Shown one piece after another: positions 39,852 to 47,466 of a stretch of DNA of 64,000 bases (positions are counted from its first letter, which is position 1; every line of letters begins with the position of its first letter). Both the position numbers and the translations under genes were made by a program. The notes under the pieces were generated by a model. It saw nothing but the letters and a program-made list of their open reading frames with translations, was not told where the DNA came from and did no database searches. Source of the DNA: Deferribacteres bacterium (GTDB lineage: Bacteria > Chrysiogenota > Deferribacteres > Deferribacterales > Geovibrionaceae); contig JAEWZN010000003.1 of the NCBI GenBank assembly GCA_023395255.1, positions 186,001 through 250,000 on the forward strand. Direction: 5' to 3'.

Positions 39852-39880
39852 TTGCGAATATTAGGAAAAACAGATATAGA
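39852..39880 (+). promoter_or_regulatory. Possible promoter of the molybdoenzyme operon
   Basis: TTGCGA (39852-39857), a 17-base spacer, and TATAGA (39875-39880). The palindrome GTATATTGTATAC follows at the expected transcript start, so it would act as a repressor site at this promoter. The match is moderate. Confidence 0.45.
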
Positions 39881-39887
39881 TATAAGT

Positions 39888-39900
39888 GTATATTGTATAC
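39888..39900. promoter_or_regulatory. Candidate operator GTATATTGTATAC (copy 2)
   Basis: It is identical to the 13-bp palindrome at 36341. The continuation AGTGTAC forms a second, overlapping half-site. Confidence 0.65.
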
Positions 39901-39908
39901 AGTGTACA

Positions 39909-39937
39909 GTCGGTTAGTAAACGAACTTGTCGGTTAG
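39909..39937. promoter_or_regulatory. Direct repeats GTCGGTTAG
   Basis: Two exact copies (39909-39917 and 39929-39937) with starts 20 bases apart, about two turns of the helix, lie between the palindrome and the molybdoenzyme start. It may be a binding site for a second regulator. Confidence 0.45.
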
Positions 39938-39966
39938 ATTAGTGATATAACAGGAGGTCCATTCAT

Positions 39967-42282
39967 ATGAAGCTCAGTCGCAGGAAGTTTCTTGCAGCTT
40001 CCGGAGGGGCATTCGCGGCGGCAGTGGCGGCAGCGAATCTTTCATCCCTCACGGCGGTTGCGGAAAGCGGACACGGTGATGCGCAGACAGGGGAAAAGGG
40101 CGAAAAACACGTCGCTTCATCCTGTGAAATGTGCGTTAACAAATGCGGGTTTTATGCCCACGTGGTTAACGGGCGCATCAAAAAGCTTAACCCCAACCCC
40201 CATTTTTTTAAAAGCCGCTCAATGCTTTGCGCAAGAGGCAATGCAGGCGCGGAGGAACCCTACAACCCCGAAAGGCTTAAAGCACCGCTCGTAAGGGACG
40301 GTGAAAGAGGCGAGAATAAATGGAGAAAAATCTCATACGAAGAGGCTTTCCAGATCGTCGCTCAGAAGTTCGCTGAGGCCAAAGCAAAATATGAAAACCG
40401 CTCCGCCGTGGCCTTCTTCTCCTCAGAAGGGCTTCAGGAAGGCAGCTTCCATATGCTGGCACAGACCTACGGCTCTCTGAATACGGTTCGTCACCCTTCG
40501 CTCTGTCTCTCATCAACAATTCAGGGCTGGTCATCCGTTTACGGAGTTTATCCTGACGCGGATCTGGCTAATGCAATGTTTGTTATAATGCCCGGCGCCA
40601 ACAGGGCGGAAGCGATTGTCACACCCGATTCTATGGACTTCCTCCGCTACAGACCGAAAGGTCAGCAGCTTGTGGTTCTGGACCCCAGATTTACAAACAC
40701 TGCCGCGAAAGCTGATAAGTGGTATCCGGTTAAACCCGCCACTGACATGGCTTTCATGCTCGGCATGATAAACGTGATAATCAACGAAGAGCTTTATAAT
40801 AAAGAGTTCGTGGCGAATATGACCGAAGGCTTTGAGGATCTCAAGGCTCATGTTCAGCAGTATACTCCGGAATGGGCAGAGAAGGAGTGCGAAATTCCCG
40901 CCTCTGAGATTCGCTGGTGCGCCCGCGAATTTGCAAAATATGCTCCCCGCTCCGTGGTTTACCCCGGCAGGAGAACATCGTGGTATGTGGATGACGTTGC
41001 CTTCCGCAGAGCCTGTGCCATTCTCCCCGCCCTTTGCGGCTGCTGGGATGTTCCGGGCGGCATAGTTCCCAAAGCCGGTGTTCCCCTCAAGACCCCCGAT
41101 GTCATGTATCCTTTCTATGACATGGTTGAGGAAAGGCTCGATGTGGAATCCTTCGGCGAGTTTGACAACAACCTCCCGGATGATGCCAGAAAAGAGGCGG
41201 GACTTCCCCTTGACTCCGTTGCATACCTCGGCGAGAAGGACGGAAGCTGGATCCGCTTCCGCGAGGCTGTCCTTAAGGGTGAGCCTTATCCCGTAAAAAT
41301 GATGATGATCTACAAGCAGAACTTTGTGGAAGCTGCTCCCAACAGGGCGAAAACCCTGAAAATGATGGAGATGATGGACTTTATCTGCATGATAGATATT
41401 CAGATGTCAGACACCGCCTACTACGCGGATCTGGTTATTCCCGAATCCACTTATCTGGAAAGATGGGACGTGGTGCACAACCTTGCGGGAATCTGGCCCA
41501 TAGCTACCTTCCGTCAGGCGTGTATTGAGCCTGTTTACCAGACCAAGTCAATGTTTGAGATAACAGCGGGAATAGTGGATGAGATGCTGAAAATTCCTGA
41601 GCTCTGGGATGATACAGATGAGGAAGAGCTTGAGTACTTCAAGGAAGACTTCGTTGAGGCTATTCTCCATGCCCCGATACAGGATTACATCAAGTATCAG
41701 GTCAGCGGCTATGAAAACGGTTATGAAAGGCTCCTTAAAGAGGGTGTGATCTACAAAACCGATCAGGGTGTTTACGGCACAACCTCAGGAGAGGGCTTCC
41801 GCTTCAAAACCAGAAGCGGGAAAATAGAATTCACCAACGTGAAATACCCCGAAAAAGGGCTTGATTCCCTTCCTGTTTACAGAAGAGCAAGACAGCCCCA
41901 GAATGGCCAGTACCGTTTTATCCTCGGCAGACACGGCTGGAACACCCACACCGGAACGCAGAACAACGAATACCTCTGGGAGATACAGAAGGAAAATACC
42001 CTCTGGATCAATACCAAGGAGGCTTTCAGACTCGGCATCAAAAACGGTGACAGAGTTGTTGTGAAAAGCTCAGTGGGCGAACAGACGCTCAGAGCCGAAG
42101 TTACAGAGAAGATCCGCCCCGACTGCGTTTACTACGCACACGGGTTCGGCCGCGTTTCAAAAGGGATGAGCCTTGTTTATCAGAAGGGCGCCTCACAGGC
42201 AGCAATTCTTGAGGACTACATAGAGCCCATTTCCGGTAATGCAGCTATGCATGAAACCTTTGTAACCGTAAGCAAGGCTTAG
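39967..42282 (+). CDS. PsrA/PhsA-like molybdopterin oxidoreductase, catalytic subunit
   Basis: A 771-residue enzyme of the complex iron-sulfur molybdoenzyme family. It has a Tat signal (SRRKFLA), a [4Fe-4S] motif CX2CX3CX27C (Cys53, 56, 60, 88), and a likely molybdenum ligand Cys180 (HPSLCLS). The Mo-bis-MGD domains follow and the C-terminal cap is intact. The Cys ligand and the FeS and NrfD subunits next door point to polysulfide, thiosulfate or similar sulfur reduction; arsenate or selenium oxyanion reduction cannot be excluded. The start has AGGAGG ahead. It would face the periplasm and draw electrons from menaquinol through the NrfD subunit. Confidence 0.88.
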   Translation: MKLSRRKFLAASGGAFAAAVAAANLSSLTAVAESGHGDAQTGEKGEKHVASSCEMCVNKCGFYAHVVNGRIKKLNPNPHFFKSRSMLCARGNAGAEEPYNPERLKAPLVRDGERGENKWRKISYEEAFQIVAQKFAEAKAKYENRSAVAFFSSEGLQEGSFHMLAQTYGSLNTVRHPSLCLSSTIQGWSSVYGVYPDADLANAMFVIMPGANRAEAIVTPDSMDFLRYRPKGQQLVVLDPRFTNTAAKADKWYPVKPATDMAFMLGMINVIINEELYNKEFVANMTEGFEDLKAHVQQYTPEWAEKECEIPASEIRWCAREFAKYAPRSVVYPGRRTSWYVDDVAFRRACAILPALCGCWDVPGGIVPKAGVPLKTPDVMYPFYDMVEERLDVESFGEFDNNLPDDARKEAGLPLDSVAYLGEKDGSWIRFREAVLKGEPYPVKMMMIYKQNFVEAAPNRAKTLKMMEMMDFICMIDIQMSDTAYYADLVIPESTYLERWDVVHNLAGIWPIATFRQACIEPVYQTKSMFEITAGIVDEMLKIPELWDDTDEEELEYFKEDFVEAILHAPIQDYIKYQVSGYENGYERLLKEGVIYKTDQGVYGTTSGEGFRFKTRSGKIEFTNVKYPEKGLDSLPVYRRARQPQNGQYRFILGRHGWNTHTGTQNNEYLWEIQKENTLWINTKEAFRLGIKNGDRVVVKSSVGEQTLRAEVTEKIRPDCVYYAHGFGRVSKGMSLVYQKGASQAAILEDYIEPISGNAAMHETFVTVSKA

Positions 42283-42295
42283 GAGGTAACGGCAG

Positions 42296-42850
42296 ATGGC
42301 TACCAAAAAATTCGGCATTGTTCTTGATGCCAGAAAATGCCTCAACTGCAAGGCATGCACCGTTGCCTGCAAGTTTGAGAATATGATCCACCCCGGTGAC
42401 AGCGAATACAGAATATGGGTCAGCGAGCTTGAGCTTAAGGGCACTTACCCGAACCTCTCGCAGGAATATCAGCCCTCACAGTGTCAGCACTGCGAGAACA
42501 CACCCTGTGCAAGCGTTTGCCCCACCAAGGCGACCTATAAATCACCGGAAGGTGTTGTGCTTATAGACTATGACAAGTGCATTCTCTGCAAAGCATGCAT
42601 GACCGCATGCCCCTATGACGCGAGATACGAAAACGTTCATCTTCACGCCATAGACAAATGCACATTCTGCTACCAGCGTCAGCCCGAAGGCAGGGAACCG
42701 GCCTGTGTGGAAACATGCCCCACAAGGGTAAGGGTTTTCGGTGATCTTAACGATCCTGAAAGTGAAGCAAGCAAAGTGCTTGCGCGTAACCATTCTTATC
42801 AGCTTAAGCCGGAGAAGAATACCAGACCCCGGCTGCACTATATAAAATAA
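42296..42850 (+). CDS. PsrB/PhsB-like 4Fe-4S ferredoxin subunit
   Basis: A 184-residue protein with four Cys groups for four [4Fe-4S] clusters: CLNCKACTVAC, CQHCENTPCASVC, CILCKACMTAC and CTFCYQRQ...CVETC. It has no signal peptide, so it is probably exported as a hitch-hiker with the Tat-bearing catalytic subunit. It links the Mo subunit to the NrfD membrane protein. AGGAGG lies ahead of the start, and it stands 13 bases after the catalytic gene. Confidence 0.93.
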   Translation: MATKKFGIVLDARKCLNCKACTVACKFENMIHPGDSEYRIWVSELELKGTYPNLSQEYQPSQCQHCENTPCASVCPTKATYKSPEGVVLIDYDKCILCKACMTACPYDARYENVHLHAIDKCTFCYQRQPEGREPACVETCPTRVRVFGDLNDPESEASKVLARNHSYQLKPEKNTRPRLHYIK

Positions 42851-42863
42851 GGGGGATGTTCTG

Positions 42864-44075
42864 ATGGCAGCACATACGGAAAACCACGGAAAATCTTTTT
42901 TGAAGTCCCTTATAGTTAATAATAAGGACATTCCCGCCATGCCTTTCATAGTCCTCGGCCTTATACTTTGCGCTGTGGGGGCGGTTGCGGTTGTTACTGT
43001 GTTCGTAAAAGGACACCATGAATCCTACGGCGTAACCAGACAGGTTCCGTGGGGGCTTCTGATCTCCTCATATGCCTATTTTGTTATCATCTCCACCGGG
43101 ATAGCTTTCATAGGCGGTCTGGGGCATGCTTTCGGATATGAAAAATATGCGAAGATAAGCAAAAGGATAGTTGTTCTGGCTACAATTGTTCTCCTTGCGG
43201 GCTTCACGCAGATCCTTATGGAGATAGGCAACCCGCTGAGAATGGTTTACATGATGATAAGCCCGAACTTCAAGGCTCCCATCTTCTGGATGGGTATGTT
43301 CTACGGTATTGAGCTTGTTATACTCGCCTTTGAGCTTTACCTGATATTCAAACCGAACCAGACAGAAAGCGATCATAAGCTTGCTGCTGTTGCGGGCTTC
43401 CTCGCTCTTCTTGTGGGTGTGCTTGCGACCAGCAACCTTGGCTATGTCTTCGGTTCGCTTAACGCCAGGGACTGGTATCACGGGATATACTTCTCCACTT
43501 TCCTTGTGGTTTCAGGGGTTACAGCCGGGGCAGCACTGCTTATCCTCGTGCATAATATAGTTTATAAAGGCAGCCTTCCCGAAGAACTGAAACCCTCTAT
43601 GCTCTCCCTCGGCAAGCTCATGGGCGGCGGAATAGGGGTGATGATGTTTCTTTACCTGTGGAAGATGCTTTCATCAATATTTACTGAGCCGGGGGATGCT
43701 TACATGTCCGTCATGGCACTTGTTTCCGGGCCTTTAGCGTTCAACTTCTGGATAGGCGAAATGCTTCTGGCGGTTGTTCTGCCCCTTGCGCTCATAGTGA
43801 CTGCTAAAGGCAGCGTGAAAAAGCTTAGCCTTGCCGGGTTCATTTTCCTCATCGGCCTGTTTTTCACAAGGTTTGACTTTGTGGTTGCGGGTCAGCTTCC
43901 TCCTATGAGGGAAGGCTTCCCCGGCTCAGGAGTAGTTACCGATGCGCTCGGACTTGCCATGTACAGCCCTTCGGCACTTGAATGGCTTGTTTATATGTTC
44001 GGCTTCGGTGTGTTTTTCCTGCTGTATTTCTCAGCGGAGAAGTTCCTGAATCTTGAGACGGAAAGCCACCATTAG
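42864..44075 (+). CDS. nrfD: NrfD/PsrC-type quinol-oxidising membrane subunit
   Basis: A 403-residue protein with nine or so hydrophobic helices of the NrfD family. It binds menaquinol and passes electrons to the FeS subunit. WGLLISSYAYFVIISTGIAF near residue 55-75 and the later helices with FNFWIGEMLL match NrfD-type proteins. It follows the FeS gene by 13 bases with GGGGG as the ribosome binding site and closes the operon, which ends in a hairpin at 44087. Confidence 0.93.
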   Translation: MAAHTENHGKSFLKSLIVNNKDIPAMPFIVLGLILCAVGAVAVVTVFVKGHHESYGVTRQVPWGLLISSYAYFVIISTGIAFIGGLGHAFGYEKYAKISKRIVVLATIVLLAGFTQILMEIGNPLRMVYMMISPNFKAPIFWMGMFYGIELVILAFELYLIFKPNQTESDHKLAAVAGFLALLVGVLATSNLGYVFGSLNARDWYHGIYFSTFLVVSGVTAGAALLILVHNIVYKGSLPEELKPSMLSLGKLMGGGIGVMMFLYLWKMLSSIFTEPGDAYMSVMALVSGPLAFNFWIGEMLLAVVLPLALIVTAKGSVKKLSLAGFIFLIGLFFTRFDFVVAGQLPPMREGFPGSGVVTDALGLAMYSPSALEWLVYMFGFGVFFLLYFSAEKFLNLETESHH

Positions 44076-44086
44076 AAATTAAAAAC

Positions 44087-44125
44087 TGCCCGCACGGCTC
44101 ACTGAAAAAAGGGGCTGTGCGGGCA
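44087..44125 (+). terminator. Stem-loop after the NrfD gene
   Basis: The 9-bp stem TGCCCGCAC/GTGCGGGCA has a 21-base loop. There is no T tract, so the terminator call is moderate. Confidence 0.55.
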
Positions 44126-44500
44126 ATACTGCCTATGATGGATTACAGATATTTATTAATCGCTATATATTGGCGTATAGATAAATATTTGTCAGTATTA
44201 TAGATTTTATCTATAAGTATATATCATAGTTAATTACTTGGTAATTTGCTTTTTTAATTTCAAATAGTTAGAATGCTTATTGAATAAATCGTATTCATTA
44301 TTTGATTTTAAAATTGTAAATTTCGTAAAAATAAGTATAATAAATTAGTTGTTTGTTGATAATTTATTAGTTTAATTTTTACGAAAAATGCAGATACAGC
44401 CTTTGATAACAAAGACCTGTTCCCGTGTATTCATCAAGCGGAAGAGTGAAGGGGCAGGCAGAGTTATAAATTTTAATTAACCCCGATGGAGGTATTTTTA
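44126..44500. other. AT-rich regulatory region ahead of the rhodanese lipoprotein
   Basis: About 375 AT-rich bases. It holds the promoter at 44314 and a 12-bp inverted repeat TTTCGTAAAAAT (44321-44332)/ATTTTTACGAAA (44375-44386), one arm within the promoter spacer. No coding potential was seen. Confidence 0.6.
44314..44341 (+). promoter_or_regulatory. Sigma-70 promoter of the rhodanese lipoprotein gene
   Basis: TTGTAA, a 16-base spacer, then a consensus TATAAT (44336-44341). It gives a leader of about 150 bases. Confidence 0.72.
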
Positions 44501-45691
44501 ATGCGTATGTTAAGCAGAATTCTCATGACTGCCGTGCTCAGCATGGCTCTTTTTACTGTGGGCTGCGGAACGGCAACGAAGGAGGCAGCAGCCCCCGCCG
44601 AGGCAGTGAAGGCTAAGTCTGTTGCGGAGCAGATAGCCGAATCCGGTTTCGAAATGGTCAAATTTGACGAAGTTAAAAAAGTTGTCGGCGACGGCATGTT
44701 CAACGCTTCAAGAGGCGTTCTTGTGGATGCCAGACCTGAGCGCACATTCGATCAGGGTCACATCCCCGGCTCAGTTAACATCCCCGATAACAAATTTGAG
44801 CAGTTTTTCCCTGTTCTCGCTGAAAAGAAAGTGACAAAAGACACATACATAATCACTTACTGCGGCGGTGTGGACTGCATAAAAAGCCTTGATGACGCTA
44901 AAATGCTCAAAGACAAAGGCTACACTAACATAAAAATCTATCTTGACGGCATGCCCGACTGGACAAAAAAAGGTCAGGCTATCGAAATAGGCTTTGAAAC
45001 AGCAAAAAAACTTCAGGCTGACGGCAAAACGCTTTTCGTTGATGCCCGTCCCGAAAGAGTTTTCGCGAAAAGCACAATCCCCGGTTCCGTAAATGTTCCC
45101 GACAATAAATTCGAAGAGTTCAAGCACCTTCTTCCCGCTGATAAAAACGAGACATTCGTTGTTTACTGCGGCGGTTACGAATGCGTTAAATCGCACATTG
45201 TTGCAGAAGAGGCTATGAAGCTCGGCTATAAAAAACCGCTTATATACGCGGGCGGCCTTCCCGAATGGGAAAAAATGGGCGGAACAATGACGGCTGCCGC
45301 TCCTAAAGCCGCTGCCGCTGCTGCTCCCGCAACAGGAATCAAGCAGGGCGCAGAACCCGGTTCTGTTGACAAGGATTACTTCAAAACACTTGTTCCTTCC
45401 AGACCTGCTAATATCATTATTGTTGATGTAAGGACTCCCGCTGAATTCCAGAACGGTCACATTGAAGGCGCAATAAACATTGACGTGAACAAAATGTACA
45501 AAGAAGGCTGCGAGGCTGTCACTTCTCTTCTTCCGAAAGAAGGGGATCTGATTTTCCACTGCGCCTCAGGCGGCAGAGCAGGCGAAATGTATTTCGGTCT
45601 CATAGAAGACTGCAAGTTTGCCCAGAAGGAAAGACTCCACTTCCTTGACGCTCACGTGAAATTCAGCAATGCTCAGTGCATAGTTGAATAA
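44501..45691 (+). CDS. Triple-rhodanese lipoprotein
   Basis: A 396-residue lipoprotein (lipobox FTVGC, Cys22) with three rhodanese domains. The first two have nearly the same active-site loop, YCGGVDC (Cys121) and YCGGYEC (Cys223), which suggests an internal duplication; the third has HCASGGRAG (Cys354) and follows an Ala-rich linker. Rhodaneses move sulfane sulfur from polysulfide or thiosulfate to an acceptor; periplasmic ones such as Sud feed polysulfide to PsrABC. Three functional-looking cysteines support this role here. The ATG at 44501 has GGAGG ahead; an ATG at 44486 would overlap that site. A terminator follows. Confidence 0.87.
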   Translation: MRMLSRILMTAVLSMALFTVGCGTATKEAAAPAEAVKAKSVAEQIAESGFEMVKFDEVKKVVGDGMFNASRGVLVDARPERTFDQGHIPGSVNIPDNKFEQFFPVLAEKKVTKDTYIITYCGGVDCIKSLDDAKMLKDKGYTNIKIYLDGMPDWTKKGQAIEIGFETAKKLQADGKTLFVDARPERVFAKSTIPGSVNVPDNKFEEFKHLLPADKNETFVVYCGGYECVKSHIVAEEAMKLGYKKPLIYAGGLPEWEKMGGTMTAAAPKAAAAAAPATGIKQGAEPGSVDKDYFKTLVPSRPANIIIVDVRTPAEFQNGHIEGAINIDVNKMYKEGCEAVTSLLPKEGDLIFHCASGGRAGEMYFGLIEDCKFAQKERLHFLDAHVKFSNAQCIVE

Positions 45692-45733
45692 CATAAGCAA
45701 TTACACTTTTTCATAATCTTTCTTCAAAAAAGG

Positions 45734-45764
45734 CAGCCCGGAATTTCTCCGGGCTGTTTTTTTT
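45734..45764. terminator. Bidirectional terminator between the rhodanese gene and the MocR gene
   Basis: The 8-bp stem CAGCCCGG/CCGGGCTG with a 7-base loop is flanked by T8 on one side and A6 on the other, so it serves both convergent genes. Confidence 0.9.
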
Positions 45765-47193
45765 ATCCCTTAAACGCTTTGTGGCAGAGTTCTCCCAGAC
45801 GTTTCAGGTACATCTCCGTTTCATCATTCCACACTACGGCGCAGTTAATGCGCATGCAGTTATTATACTTATCCTGCGATGAGAACACCGTCCCCGGTGC
45901 GAAGCCTATGCCTTCGTGCGAGGCGCGCTGGTATATGGCAAGAGTATCTGCTGTTTCGGGAAGCTCCAGCCAGAGGATGAACCCTCCCTTCGGGCGGGTG
46001 ATTCTGGTTCCTTCGGGGAAATATTTGGAAATGGCGTTGGTGAATGAAGCCACAAGTGATGAGCATGTGCCTCTGAATTTCTTGAGGTGGCGTGTGTATT
46101 TACCGGATGCCAGATACTCCGCCAGCGCAAGCTGGGTGGGGCGCACTGTGTCCACTGTGGTGGAGGCTTTGTATTTGAACATAGGGGTGAGGTATTTTTC
46201 GGAGCACATCCACGCAACCCTGTATCCGGGGGCAATTGTTTTTGAGAAGGAGGAGACGTATATAACAGATTCCCTGTCATGCTGGTACAGTGTGGAGGGG
46301 CGCTCCCCTTCGTGGGGCAGGTCGCCGTATATGTCGTCCTCTATTATAACTGCGCCGCTTTTGCGGAACATATCTGTTATCTCCTGCCTGTCGCTTTCGG
46401 GAATAAGGCAGCCGAGGGGGTTGTTGAAGTTCGGCTGAATTATCGCCGCCTTCACATCATCCCGCATCAGGGCGCGGCGGAGCGCTTCTTTGTCTATCCC
46501 TGTCACAGGGTGGGTGGGGAGCTCAAGGGCGTATATCCCAAGGGCGTGGAGAATGTTTGTGTAGCCGAAATAGCAGGGTGACTCCACAATAACGCTGTCC
46601 CCCGGTTTTGTGAGTATTTTGAGGGCAAGGTAAATCGCCTCCGAACCGCCGGAGGTGATGATCATTTTGTCCGTTGGCATGGTGATTCCGCTGGAGAGCA
46701 TGTGGTAAGCTATCTGGTTTTTCAGCTCCGGCAGGCCGCCTATTGTTTCGTATGATGAATGGTTGGGTGTCTGTGCCATGGCTTTTTTCATCATCTTCGC
46801 CAGTTCGTCAGTGGGCAGAAGCTTGGAGGAGGGTTCAGCCACGGCAAATGAGATTTTGCTGGTCTTCCCCATGGTGTAGTAAAGCTGCATGACAAGGTCA
46901 AACTTGCTGACCGGGTTGGGCACGGGGGAGGGGCTTGTGGCCTCCGGCTGAGGGAGTCTGCGCATCTGGGTGTTTACCAGAAAGTAACCTGATTTCGGGC
47001 GTGATTCTATGAAACCCTTGCGCTCAAGCTCCATATAAGCCTTCATGACTGTGGTGACGCTGGTTTTCAGCTTCTGTGCTGTTTCCCGCAGGGAGGGAAT
47101 CTTTCCTCCTGATTGCAGTTTGCCTGTTTTCACCATTTCAAGGATCAGTTCCTGTATCTCTTCGTAAAGGAATTTTCCGTCATCAGCCGTCAT
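45763..47193 (-). CDS. MocR/PdxR-family regulator (GntR domain fused to aminotransferase)
   Basis: A 476-residue fusion of an N-terminal GntR winged helix (about 1-75, with LRETAQKLKTSVTTVMKAY) and a class-I aminotransferase domain. The PLP lysine is in VSSFSKTIAPGYR. In MocR proteins the aminotransferase domain senses PLP or an amino-acid analogue and the regulator binds direct repeats near its own gene. Three TCTGTTAT repeats lie in the gap to the divergent small membrane protein. The target pathway is unknown. Confidence 0.9.
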   Translation of the reverse strand: MTADDGKFLYEEIQELILEMVKTGKLQSGGKIPSLRETAQKLKTSVTTVMKAYMELERKGFIESRPKSGYFLVNTQMRRLPQPEATSPSPVPNPVSKFDLVMQLYYTMGKTSKISFAVAEPSSKLLPTDELAKMMKKAMAQTPNHSSYETIGGLPELKNQIAYHMLSSGITMPTDKMIITSGGSEAIYLALKILTKPGDSVIVESPCYFGYTNILHALGIYALELPTHPVTGIDKEALRRALMRDDVKAAIIQPNFNNPLGCLIPESDRQEITDMFRKSGAVIIEDDIYGDLPHEGERPSTLYQHDRESVIYVSSFSKTIAPGYRVAWMCSEKYLTPMFKYKASTTVDTVRPTQLALAEYLASGKYTRHLKKFRGTCSSLVASFTNAISKYFPEGTRITRPKGGFILWLELPETADTLAIYQRASHEGIGFAPGTVFSSQDKYNNCMRINCAVVWNDETEMYLKRLGELCHKAFKG

Positions 47194-47203
47194 ATATCAC
47201 CCA

Positions 47204-47242
47204 TCTGTTATACCTGAAATTTCTGTTATCTGCATCTGTTAT
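47204..47242. promoter_or_regulatory. Three TCTGTTAT direct repeats in the MocR divergent region
   Basis: Exact copies at 47204-47211, 47222-47229 and 47235-47242. The last overlaps the -35 box of the promoter for the 36-residue protein. They are the natural candidate sites for the MocR regulator. Confidence 0.55.
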
Positions 47243-47267
47243 TGTATCAGGAAAGTAGTATTATAAT
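47239..47267 (+). promoter_or_regulatory. Sigma-70 promoter of the 36-residue membrane protein gene
   Basis: TTATTG (47239-47244), a 17-base spacer, then TATAAT (47262-47267). It lies 36 bases before the start codon. Confidence 0.68.
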
Positions 47268-47303
47268 AAGCAGAAAGAGTCAATGATTATCCGGAGGAAT
47301 GAT

Positions 47304-47414
47304 ATGAACGGTAACTATAAAGTGCGCAACGAACATAACGAAGTAAGGCTCGGTATATTCGCTTTCAGTCTGGCTGTGCTCGGTTTTCTCTGCCTGATGG
47401 GCATTCTCCAGTAA
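47304..47414 (+). CDS. Small single-span membrane protein (36 aa)
   Basis: The ATG at 47304 follows CCGGAGGAATGAT (47291-47303), a strong ribosome binding site. The 36-residue product has a charged N-terminal half and one hydrophobic helix (IFAFSLAVLGFLCLMGIL). Its own promoter precedes it and a 10-bp stem-loop follows at 47431, so it is a complete small gene. It is divergent from the MocR regulator, and direct repeats stand between them. Its function is not recognised. Confidence 0.68.
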   Translation: MNGNYKVRNEHNEVRLGIFAFSLAVLGFLCLMGILQ

Positions 47415-47430
47415 AATAAGCTTAAAGCAA

Positions 47431-47457
47431 CTGTTACACCCGGAAGAGGTGTAACAG
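47431..47457. terminator. Stem-loop between the small protein gene and the sigma-54 regulator gene
   Basis: A perfect 10-bp stem CTGTTACACC/GGTGTAACAG with a 7-base loop lies between convergent genes. T tracts are poor on both sides. Confidence 0.6.
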
Positions 47458-47466
47458 ATACAGGCA

